Assembly: GCA_007135995.1 (NCBI GenBank)
Contig: SLHU01000198.1
Coordinates: 1-5,442 of the forward strand
Source of the DNA: Clostridiales bacterium
GTDB lineage: Bacteria > Bacillota > Clostridia > Saccharofermentanales > UBA5734
Length of the DNA: 5,442 nt
Reading direction: 5' to 3'
The notes beneath the pieces were generated by a model. It searched no databases and was not told the origin of the DNA. It saw only the letters and a program-made list of their open reading frames with translations. Shown piece by piece: positions 1-5,426 of the stretch. The number at the start of each line of letters is the position of its first letter. Position 1 is the first letter of the stretch. Both the position numbers and the translations under genes were made by a program.

Positions 1-260
1 TCAATCAGCCCGGCATGGCAGTGATAAATGACGGGGTTGCCGCTTTGTTTGCATTCCTCAAACGCCCGCTGGTCGCTGCTGTTGCAGCAGGCCAGCCTTT
101 CAGGGTTTTCCCGGACAATTTTACATAATTCACAATGACGGTCCGGATAGTTGAGGATTTCGTTGAACTGTTCATCAAAGACCACAATCTTCATTTCGGT
201 CAGCAGATAGAAGTCTTGCAGCAGACCAGATAACTGCTTTTTTGAAATTGACAGTGACAT
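1..260 (-). CDS. PocR-domain sensory/regulatory protein, N-terminal part (runs off left edge)
   Basis: The gene starts at ATG 258-260 and reads leftward with no stop to the window edge, giving 86 residues. The sequence looks like a PocR ligand-binding domain, named after the regulator of the Salmonella propanediol/cobalamin genes. A short N-terminal helix (LSGLLQDFYLLTEMKIVVFD) leads into a Cys-rich region with C43 and C46 (CELC), C58-C59, C70 and the hallmark HCHAGL at residues 80-85, preceded by the family-typical DQRAFEECKQSGNPVIY. In this family the domain is a PAS-like sensor of small molecules, usually fused to an AraC-type DNA-binding domain and sometimes to a histidine kinase or other output. 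The output domain lies outside the window, so the protein type is unknown. A good ribosome binding site supports the start. It is divergent from the MtlD-family gene, a common arrangement for a regulator and its target. The domain call is from motif recognition only. Confidence 0.82.
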   Translation of the reverse strand, partial: MSLSISKKQLSGLLQDFYLLTEMKIVVFDEQFNEILNYPDRHCELCKIVRENPERLACCNSSDQRAFEECKQSGNPVIYHCHAGLI

Positions 261-266
261 GCCGCA

Positions 267-273
267 CACCTCT
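267..273 (-). promoter_or_regulatory. Ribosome binding site of the PocR-domain gene
   Basis: Read on the minus strand, AGAGGTG lies 6 nt before the ATG at 258-260. It is a good Shine-Dalgarno match at normal spacing and decides the start of the partial gene. Confidence 0.7.
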
Positions 274-309
274 TTCAAATTCCTTAGATAAACACAGGCT
301 TTGTTTTTG

Positions 310-338
310 ATCTTACCAAAAGTCTGGACTATTATCCA
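310..338 (-). promoter_or_regulatory. Possible promoter of the PocR-domain gene (extended -10)
   Basis: On the minus strand, TGGTAAGAT gives an extended -10 (TG, one base, then TAAGAT at 310-315). A weak -35, TGGATA (333-338), lies 17 bp upstream and matches TTGACA at four of six positions. It would start transcription about 40-45 nt before the start codon. It is the best sigma-70/sigma-A-like match I found on this strand, but the -35 is poor, so this is a weak call. Confidence 0.3.
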
Positions 339-401
339 TGCTATCGACAAATTACACCTTTTATTAGGACGCCAACTGAATTAGAATTGTTGTAACACGT
401 A

Positions 402-425
402 TGCCCGAAGGTGTCTTCGGATGCA
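402..425 (+). other. Stem-loop in the divergent intergenic region
   Basis: CCGAAG (405-410) and CTTCGG (415-420) form a perfect 6-bp stem around a GTGT loop. With a two-base bulge (421-422), TGC (402-404) can pair with GCA (423-425) to extend it. No T-run follows on either strand, so it does not look like a terminator. If transcription of the MtlD-family gene starts upstream of it, it would sit in the 5' leader. It fits no riboswitch class that I recognise, and its role is unknown. Confidence 0.4.
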
Positions 426-457
426 GGCGTAAAACAGAAATTAACGCAGCTTAGATA

Positions 458-463
458 TATGAT
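458..463 (+). promoter_or_regulatory. Possible -10 element of the MtlD-family gene
   Basis: TATGAT matches the -10 consensus at five of six positions and lies about 70 bp before the ATG at 533. No good -35 sits 16-18 bp upstream (the bases there read about CAGAAA), so constitutive activity would be weak and an activator might be needed. Other hexamers in the leader fit no better. This is a low-confidence suggestion. Confidence 0.2.
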
Positions 464-495
464 GACAGGAAGGTGGTGTAACGGGGTTTTTTAGA

Positions 496-513
496 CTGTG
501 ACCGCAGTCACAG
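496..513. promoter_or_regulatory. CRP/FNR-like palindrome upstream of the MtlD-family gene
   Basis: CTGTGAC (496-502) and GTCACAG (507-513) are perfect 7-bp inverted arms around CGCA. Within them, 497-512 reads exactly TGTGA-N6-TCACA, the classical CRP consensus and close to the FNR box of Bacillus. It ends 19 nt before the ATG at 533. If transcription starts near 470, it lies downstream of the start site, where a bound protein would be expected to repress. Alternatively it acts in RNA as a 7-bp hairpin with a 4-nt loop next to the start codon. The symmetry is directly visible; the binding protein is inferred. Confidence 0.5.
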
Positions 514-532
514 ATTACTGAACTCCAGAATT

Positions 533-1768
533 ATGAAACAGAAAACAGCGGTTATGTACGGGGCTGGCAATATCGGCAGGGGCTTTATCGGCGCTTTGTT
601 ATCACAGGCAGGATACAAGGTCATCTTTGTTGATATCGCTGATTCAGTTGTTGACAGGCTGATTCAGAAGCACAGCTACCCGGTGAGGATTGTCACGAAT
701 GAGGGGCACGAAGATATTGAGATCACAAACGTCGATGCAGTCCATGGTCAGGATCAGGAGGCCGTTGCCGACGTGATCGCGTCGGCGGATATTATGGCAA
801 CAGCTGTCGGCGCATCTGTTTTGAAGTATATTGTGCCTAATCTGGCGGCCGGGTTTAAAAAGCGATTTCTGTCAGGGGCCAAGCCGCTTAATGTGATCAT
901 CTGTGAGAATTTGCTGAATGCTGATACAATACTGGAGAACATGCTGCTGTCTGAGTTTTCTCCTGACGAGCAGCGCCGGTTCAAACAGTCTGTGGGCCTG
1001 GTTGAAGCATCAATCGGGCGCATGGTGCCGGTGCAGACGCCTCAGATGAAAGGCGACGAACCGCTGCGGGTCTGCGTTGAGAAGTACGGTTTTCTGCCTG
1101 TTGATCAGGCTGCGTTCAAGGGTGATATTCCTGATATAAAAAATATGATACCTTACGAACCGTTTGACTTTTATCTCAAACGCAAATTATACATCCATAA
1201 TATGGGACATGCTGTATGTGCCTATCTGGGACAGTATTTCAATTACAATTACATTTATGAAACAATAGAAAACGCAGACATTCAGCTGATTGTCCATCAT
1301 GCCATGCTGGAAAGTGCTCAAGCTTTGTCAAGTCAGTACAACGTGGCGCTGGACACCATCATCAGACATATTGACGATCTGGTGTTCCGCTTTCATAACC
1401 AGGCTCTTCAGGATACCTGCGGCAGAGTAGGTGCCGACCCGAAACGCAAACTGAAACCCGATGACCGCCTGATTGGCGCGGCGATGATGTGCCTTGACCA
1501 GGGTGTTGTTCCGGCTTATATCTGCGCTGGTATCGGCAGCGCGATTTATGCCTATATCGCTGAATACCGGATGGCACAGACAACTGACCAGGCAGCCGTC
1601 ATCCTGAGCCAGGCGTCTGGTCTGCGTCAAGACGGGTCACAACATGAACAGATTCTGTTCAGAGCTGCCATAGACGTGTATAAACTTATCCTGCAGGGGA
1701 CAGATGCTGCTGCTTTGCGGAAGCAGGCGATGTTGATGACGGCGGCTTATGCGGGTGATATTGTTTAA
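533..1768 (+). CDS. mtlD: Mannitol-1-phosphate 5-dehydrogenase family protein (MtlD-like)
   Basis: The 411-residue protein belongs to the polyol-specific long-chain dehydrogenases. MtlD interconverts mannitol 1-phosphate and fructose 6-phosphate with NAD(H) in the cytoplasm. An N-terminal Rossmann nucleotide-binding motif, GAGNIGRGFIG (residues 10-20), is followed by family-typical stretches: HSYPV (47-51), TAVGASVL (90-97), ICENLL (123-128) and FKGDIP (195-200). The catalytic signature K-x4-N-x2-H is present as K218, N223 and H226 within KRKLYIHNMGHAVCAYLG. The C-terminal part has DPKRKLKPDDRLIG (302-315), also typical of MtlD. It is about 30 residues longer than the E. coli enzyme (about 382). 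The catalytic segment reads NMGH where MtlD has NTGH, so a different sugar alcohol or sugar-acid substrate is possible. No mannitol PTS gene is in the window. ATG 533 is the first in-frame start after the stop at 479-481 and fits the family N-terminus, but no clear Shine-Dalgarno sequence precedes it. Family membership is firm; substrate is uncertain. Confidence 0.85.
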   Translation: MKQKTAVMYGAGNIGRGFIGALLSQAGYKVIFVDIADSVVDRLIQKHSYPVRIVTNEGHEDIEITNVDAVHGQDQEAVADVIASADIMATAVGASVLKYIVPNLAAGFKKRFLSGAKPLNVIICENLLNADTILENMLLSEFSPDEQRRFKQSVGLVEASIGRMVPVQTPQMKGDEPLRVCVEKYGFLPVDQAAFKGDIPDIKNMIPYEPFDFYLKRKLYIHNMGHAVCAYLGQYFNYNYIYETIENADIQLIVHHAMLESAQALSSQYNVALDTIIRHIDDLVFRFHNQALQDTCGRVGADPKRKLKPDDRLIGAAMMCLDQGVVPAYICAGIGSAIYAYIAEYRMAQTTDQAAVILSQASGLRQDGSQHEQILFRAAIDVYKLILQGTDAAALRKQAMLMTAAYAGDIV

Positions 1769-1769
1769 A

Positions 1770-1832
1770 CAGGTCCTCGCCGCGGTGCGGCTGCGGAAGC
1801 CGGCTCACAAAGATGCGGCCTGCTGGTTTTTT
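1770..1832 (+). terminator. Possible intrinsic terminator of the MtlD-family gene, in repeat copy 1
   Basis: Starting 2 nt after the stop codon, an imperfect GC-rich stem can form: CAGG 1770-1773 with CCTG 1819-1822, CCGC 1780-1783 with GCGG 1815-1818, GTG 1785-1787 with CAC 1806-1808, and CGGCT 1788-1792 with AGCCG 1798-1802 around a GCGGA loop. Six T residues follow at 1827-1832. The internal loops and the 4-nt gap before the T-run make it weaker than a textbook terminator. Location and strand suit ending the upstream transcript. Confidence 0.4.
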
Positions 1833-1848
1833 CTGGCTGACAGGTGTT
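1772..1848. repeat. 77-bp GC-rich palindromic repeat, copy 1
   Basis: This unit recurs at 1880-1956, 108 bp further on, matching at 73 of 77 positions. The first 51 bases (starting GGTCCTCGCC) and the last 16 (CTGGCTGACAGGTGTT) are identical; all four differences fall at 1823-1830. The unit contains nested inverted repeats, including CGGCT-GCGGA-AGCCG, so it resembles a repetitive extragenic palindromic element. Whether it is dispersed in the genome cannot be seen here. It carries no convincing gene. Confidence 0.9.
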
Positions 1849-1879
1849 CAACCGACAGTCACATCATGCTCGCCGGACT

Positions 1880-1956
1880 GGTCCTCGCCGCGGTGCGGCT
1901 GCGGAAGCCGGCTCACAAAGATGCGGCCTGTCGGATTATTCTGGCTGACAGGTGTT
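1880..1956. repeat. 77-bp GC-rich palindromic repeat, copy 2
   Basis: This is the second copy of the unit at 1772-1848, in the same orientation after an unrelated 31-bp spacer (1849-1879). It ends immediately before the stop codon of the convergent permease gene. At its 5' boundary the base pair that closes the large stem in copy 1 is weakened (CTGG in place of CAGG). At its variable segment CCTGTC replaces CCTGCT, which creates a perfect 6-bp inverted repeat with GACAGG downstream. Confidence 0.9.
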
Positions 1957-1959
1957 TTT
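1927..1959 (+). terminator. Possible intrinsic terminator in repeat copy 2
   Basis: CCTGTC (1927-1932) pairs with GACAGG (1947-1952), extended inward by a G-T and a G-C pair around a 10-nt loop. Two bases later comes a five-T run at 1955-1959. This fits a rho-independent terminator for transcripts from the MtlD-family gene. Its T-run overlaps the stop codon of the convergent permease. On the minus strand the same stem lies just after that gene but is followed only by CCGCATCTTT, so bidirectional termination is less certain. Confidence 0.45.
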
Positions 1960-2797
1960 AGTCTTGCAGTCGTGGATCAAGGTAGTCTCTTATGCCGTCC
2001 CCCAGGAGATTGAGGCCAAGGACGGCAAGGATGATGGCGATGCCCGGCACGTTGACGAGCCAGGGGGCTACGGCCATGAAGTCTCTTCCTTGGCTGATCA
2101 TCCCGCCCCAGCTGGGGGCGGGTTCTTTTATACCAACGCCCAGATAGCTGAGGGCTGCTTCAGCCAGTATGGCTGTAGCGAAGCAGAAAGTGGCTTGTAC
2201 CAGTATAGGGGACAGGCAGTTGGGCAGAATATGCCTGGTCATGATATACGTGTTTCTGGCTCCAATCGCGCGGGCGGCTTCGACGTATTCAAGGTCGCGG
2301 CTGGCCAGGACGGAGCCTCTGACAACTCTGGCCATGCGGGGAAAATAAGCAAATGACATGGCAAAAATGATGTTGGTCATGCCGGCGCCCCACACGGCCG
2401 CCAGGGTAATGGCTATGATAATTTCCGGAAACGCCATCAGGCCGTCGAGAAAACGCATGACAATATTGTCCAGCCCTTTGTAGTAGCCGGCCAGCATCCC
2501 TACGATCGTCCCGCTGATGACGGTGATCACAACGACTGTCAGACCTATCTGGACTGAGATTCTGGCTCCGTACAGCATACGGCTCAGGACGTCGCGCCCA
2601 AACTCGTCAGTGCCCAGCAGATGCTGCGCAGAGGGGGGCTGCAGGCGGTTGCGGGGCGTCATGGTCAGCGGATCATGTATGCTCAGAACAGGTGCCAGAA
2701 CGGCCGCCAGGATGACAAGCAAAACCAGCAGACCTCCCACCAGCATATAGGGATGAATATTTTTAATGCGCTCATTTAGTTTTATCTTTTGTCTCAT
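1958..2797 (-). CDS. ABC transporter permease, DppC/OppC type (peptide/nickel family)
   Basis: The 279-residue inner-membrane permease is one of the two channel subunits of a peptide/nickel/opine-type ABC importer. After a short basic N-terminus comes a first membrane helix (about 17-40), then the characteristic LGTDEFGRDVLSRMLYGARIS (61-81) and several further hydrophobic segments. The cytoplasmic coupling (EAA) loop that contacts the ATPase is EAARAIGARNTYIMTRHILPN (173-193). The typical C-terminal motif GDGIRDYLDPR is at 267-276. Length is normal for the family. The ATG at 2795-2797 has GAGG 5 nt upstream (2803-2806). It is the last gene of the operon, 38 bp after the DppB-type gene, and no ATPase gene follows: the stop at 1958-1960 abuts repeat copy 2. 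Substrate cannot be told from the permease. By eye it looks somewhat richer in G and C than its partner permease. Confidence 0.95.
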   Translation of the reverse strand: MRQKIKLNERIKNIHPYMLVGGLLVLLVILAAVLAPVLSIHDPLTMTPRNRLQPPSAQHLLGTDEFGRDVLSRMLYGARISVQIGLTVVVITVISGTIVGMLAGYYKGLDNIVMRFLDGLMAFPEIIIAITLAAVWGAGMTNIIFAMSFAYFPRMARVVRGSVLASRDLEYVEAARAIGARNTYIMTRHILPNCLSPILVQATFCFATAILAEAALSYLGVGIKEPAPSWGGMISQGRDFMAVAPWLVNVPGIAIILAVLGLNLLGDGIRDYLDPRLQD

Positions 2798-2835
2798 ATT
2801 TGCCTCATGCCATTCGTTGTCTTTCTCTGCCCTGG

Positions 2836-3780
2836 CTAACGATATTTAACTCTGGGGTTGATCAAGGCATAGCATATATCCACAACGAGATTCACAACCA
2901 CATAGACTAAAGCGATAAAAATCATTGATCCTTGTATAATCGGATAGTCGCGCCTTAAAATGGCTGTTATCGCCAGTGCACCTGTCCCGGGTATATTGTA
3001 AACAGTTTCAATGATCCAGGTGCCGCCAAGTAATGCTGCCATGCTAAAGCCAAGCACTGTAATAATGGGGATCATCGCATTTTTTAAAGCATGCCTTGAG
3101 ATAATAATATTCTCATTCAGCCCTTTAGCCCTGGCTGTGCGGATATAGTCTTGTTTCAAAACGTCAAGCATCGCACTTCGGGTCATTCTTGCCAGCAGAG
3201 CACTTTGCATGACGCCAAGGCTGACACCAGGCAAAATCAGATAGCGGATAACACCCAATCCAACCTGGGCGACCGGCCGATAACCGGATGTAGGAAACCA
3301 GCCAAGATTAACCGCGAACAACATCATCAGCATGATCGCCAGCCAGAAGCTGGGCACTGAAATTCCTGCCAGTGCCAGCACAATCGCTGACTGATCAATT
3401 GCGGTGCGGTGCTTGACCGCCGCCAGTACACCCAGCGGCACGCCAATGAGAATCCCGATCAGCTGTCCGATAATCGCCAGAAGAATTGTTGGTTCAAGAC
3501 GGCCGAAGATTGCCTTTGTGACCGGCATCTGCAAGAACAGAGAATCACCTAGATCACCCCGGATAATATTGCTCAGCCAGGTGAAAAAGCGTATGTGAAA
3601 GGGCTGGTCAAAACCAAGCTTCTGTTCCATCGCCGCGATTTCAGCTTCAGTTGCAAAATCACCCAGCATCAGACGCACCGGGTCGCCGGGAATTACATTG
3701 GTAATGATAAAAGCGACAACCGCTACGATCATCAGGACAGGGATCAGCAAGAGCACTCTTCTGGCAATATATCGAAGCAA
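2836..3780 (-). CDS. ABC transporter permease, DppB/OppB type (peptide/nickel family)
   Basis: The 314-residue protein is the partner permease of the DppC-type subunit. It begins MLRYIARRVLLLIPVLMIV, the standard N-terminus and first membrane helix of DppB proteins, followed by VIPGDPVRLMLG (29-40) and a periplasm-facing or extracytoplasmic segment containing LGFDQPFHIRFFTWL (55-69). The coupling loop is DYIRTARAKGLNENIIISRHALKNA (211-235). The conserved ETVYNIPGTG lies at 258-267 and the C-terminal NPRVKYR at 308-314. The start codon is TTG (3778-3780), supported by a perfect GGAGG 7 nt upstream and by the family N-terminus; the next Met (residue 17) would delete part of the first helix. It lies 24 bp after the binding-protein gene and 38 bp before the DppC-type gene, so the three are almost certainly co-transcribed. 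Complete and intact. Confidence 0.95.
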   Translation of the reverse strand: MLRYIARRVLLLIPVLMIVAVVAFIITNVIPGDPVRLMLGDFATEAEIAAMEQKLGFDQPFHIRFFTWLSNIIRGDLGDSLFLQMPVTKAIFGRLEPTILLAIIGQLIGILIGVPLGVLAAVKHRTAIDQSAIVLALAGISVPSFWLAIMLMMLFAVNLGWFPTSGYRPVAQVGLGVIRYLILPGVSLGVMQSALLARMTRSAMLDVLKQDYIRTARAKGLNENIIISRHALKNAMIPIITVLGFSMAALLGGTWIIETVYNIPGTGALAITAILRRDYPIIQGSMIFIALVYVVVNLVVDICYALINPRVKYR

Positions 3781-3787
3781 AACAGAT

Positions 3788-3792
3788 CCTCC
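3788..3792 (-). promoter_or_regulatory. Ribosome binding site deciding the TTG start of the DppB-type gene
   Basis: On the minus strand, GGAGG stands 7 nt before the TTG at 3778-3780. No ATG or GTG competes at proper spacing, so this site fixes the non-ATG start. Confidence 0.8.
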
Positions 3793-3804
3793 GGATAAGC
3801 TGGT

Positions 3805-5415
3805 TTATTCTTCCAGCCAGACGTTAAAGAACGTATGGAACGCAAAATTCTCGTACCCTTGCAGTGATGTGTGCGCCAGGCGAAGCTGACTGAAGTCGAA
3901 CAATTTCACATAAGGCACAGTTTCATAAAAGTAATCGTGCCATTCTTCAACAATCTCATAGCGCGCATCATAATCTGTTTCACTGAGCATACGCGTGAAG
4001 ATTGCGTCCATGGCAGCGGATTCTTCATCATCCCAGTTGCCAATCCACTTGTTGGTGCCCATCCAGGCACCATAAACCTGCGGGTCAGGATCCGGTGAGA
4101 AAAATTGCGAGAGGTGCAAATGCCATCCGTCGACCTGCGAACGCTGCTCCACAACTGTAGCCCGGTCGTATAACTGTACATCTACATTAAACCCGACTTG
4201 TTCAAGCTGTGACTGGATGGCCAGAGCACCGCGGCTTTCAATATCATCTTCGCGGCTGTTCAATATGACAATGGGCGTTCCATCGTAGTTTGACTGTTCG
4301 AGCATTTCTCTGGCTCTGTCCCGGTCAGGATTATTGTAACGGCCGCCGTCACCTTCAGGCACATGCCAGATATGGCCTGGCGGAAAGAGTGATGGATTGA
4401 GGAACCAGAAATCTTCGTCTCCTACCATCGCCAGCCCGAGATCTTCCATATCAAGCGCGTATCGCATCGCCTGCCGCATCAGCTTATCATCAAAAGGTGC
4501 ATGACCCATGTTGACAATAATGAAAGACTGTCTGTAAGGACTTACGATAAAGGTCTGAATATCGGCATCATTTTCGAACTGTGAGATCTGGTCGCGCGGC
4601 GCGAAATCGGCAAACTGATACTCTCCAGTCTGAAGTCCTGCGACACGCATCGCCTGTTCGGGCACAATCCGGAAAATCAGCTCATCGACATAGGCGATTT
4701 TTTCACCTGAATAGCCAAAAGGCTCACCCGGGTGAGGCGAGTAGTCTTCAAACCGTTTCATCTCAACATATTGATCCGGTACAAAATCAACCAGTTCAAA
4801 TGGACCGGTGCCAATATGCTCTGTCATGATATCACTCCCAAACTGTTCAATGAGGGCCTTGGGTTTGACAGTGAATTTCTGATTGGCGACCACAGAGCTC
4901 AAGAAAGAAAGGAAGGGTGCATAGGGTTCAGATAGTGAAATGACAACTTCATAATCACCGTTGGCCTCTATGCTGACAAAATAAGGCGCTATGTTGTTTC
5001 CGGCACCATTAACAGCCAGCCATCGTTCAAATGAGGCAATCACATCGTCTGAGGTCATTTCTGTCTGATCGTGAAACAAGACCCCCTCACGCAGCTGTAT
5101 GGTATAAGCTGTTCCCTCCTGGTTCAGCGTATAGCTTTCAGCCAGATGGGGAACAGGCATGAAATTCTCGTCAATTTCAAACAACCCCTCATATACATGG
5201 AACATCAGCTGGCCGATGCTTGAGTCGGTTGTTATATCGGTATCAAGGTGGGCAGGTGTCAGTGCGTTGGCGACAGTCAGCGTTCCGCCGAACTGGTCTC
5301 CCGAAGCGCTCTCCCCAGCATCCCGATCACACGCAGTGACAGCCAGGAGCGAAAACACCAGTGCTGCGGCAAGCATTGTGGAGGTGATATGTTTAAATGT
5401 TAGCTTCTTCATCAT
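3805..5415 (-). CDS. ABC transporter substrate-binding lipoprotein, family 5 (DppA/OppA/NikA type)
   Basis: The 536-residue solute-binding protein captures the ligand outside the cell and delivers it to the two permeases encoded next. A basic N-terminus and hydrophobic stretch (about 11-28) end in VTAC, making C29 the likely lipidated cysteine of the mature protein; a polar, acidic linker follows (30-41). Family 5 landmarks are in order: GTLTVAN (44-50), YEGLFEIDENFMPVPHLAESY (75-95), TIQLREGVLFHDQTEMTSDDVIASFERW (105-132), GTGPFELVDF (202-211), LMRQAMRYALD (312-322) and a C-terminal NVWLEE. The region FPPGHIW...YDGTPIVILNSRED (344-390) resembles SBPs annotated only as peptide/nickel type, so the ligand is undetermined. 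Two ATGs are adjacent (5413-5415 and 5410-5412); AAGGAG lies 5 or 8 nt upstream, so either could be used. It is the first gene visible in the operon; its promoter and any preceding genes lie beyond the right edge. Confidence 0.95.
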   Translation of the reverse strand: MMKKLTFKHITSTMLAAALVFSLLAVTACDRDAGESASGDQFGGTLTVANALTPAHLDTDITTDSSIGQLMFHVYEGLFEIDENFMPVPHLAESYTLNQEGTAYTIQLREGVLFHDQTEMTSDDVIASFERWLAVNGAGNNIAPYFVSIEANGDYEVVISLSEPYAPFLSFLSSVVANQKFTVKPKALIEQFGSDIMTEHIGTGPFELVDFVPDQYVEMKRFEDYSPHPGEPFGYSGEKIAYVDELIFRIVPEQAMRVAGLQTGEYQFADFAPRDQISQFENDADIQTFIVSPYRQSFIIVNMGHAPFDDKLMRQAMRYALDMEDLGLAMVGDEDFWFLNPSLFPPGHIWHVPEGDGGRYNNPDRDRAREMLEQSNYDGTPIVILNSREDDIESRGALAIQSQLEQVGFNVDVQLYDRATVVEQRSQVDGWHLHLSQFFSPDPDPQVYGAWMGTNKWIGNWDDEESAAMDAIFTRMLSETDYDARYEIVEEWHDYFYETVPYVKLFDFSQLRLAHTSLQGYENFAFHTFFNVWLEE

Positions 5416-5420
5416 CTTAT

Positions 5421-5426
5421 CTCCTT
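5421..5426 (-). promoter_or_regulatory. Ribosome binding site of the substrate-binding protein gene
   Basis: On the minus strand, AAGGAG lies 5 nt before the first and 8 nt before the second of two consecutive ATG codons. The 8-nt spacing slightly favours the second, a difference of one residue. Confidence 0.7.

Noticed and set aside
5..187. A 60-codon minus-strand frame overlapping the PocR-domain gene
   Set aside because: It is out of frame with the PocR-domain reading, whose motifs (CELC, HCHAGL) and ribosome binding site are convincing.
487..492. T6 run in the leader, considered as part of an attenuator or terminator
   Set aside because: No GC-rich stem lies immediately upstream; the nearest hairpin (402-425) ends over 60 nt before it.
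1859..1863. TCACA in the spacer between the repeats, considered as a further CRP/FNR half-site
   Set aside because: There is no TGTGA partner at N6 spacing and it lies downstream of both converging genes.
1749..1961. A 70-codon plus-strand frame that reads through both repeat copies with a 36-residue period (LAAVRLRKPAHKDAAC twice)
   Set aside because: The 108-bp spacing is a multiple of three, so the frame repeats automatically. The frame starts inside the MtlD-family gene, has no ribosome binding site, and matches no family I know. The repeat is better explained by its palindromic DNA/RNA structure.
1952..2356. A 134-codon plus-strand frame opposite the DppC-type gene
   Set aside because: It lies almost entirely antisense to a clearly conserved permease, and its translation has no recognisable domain.
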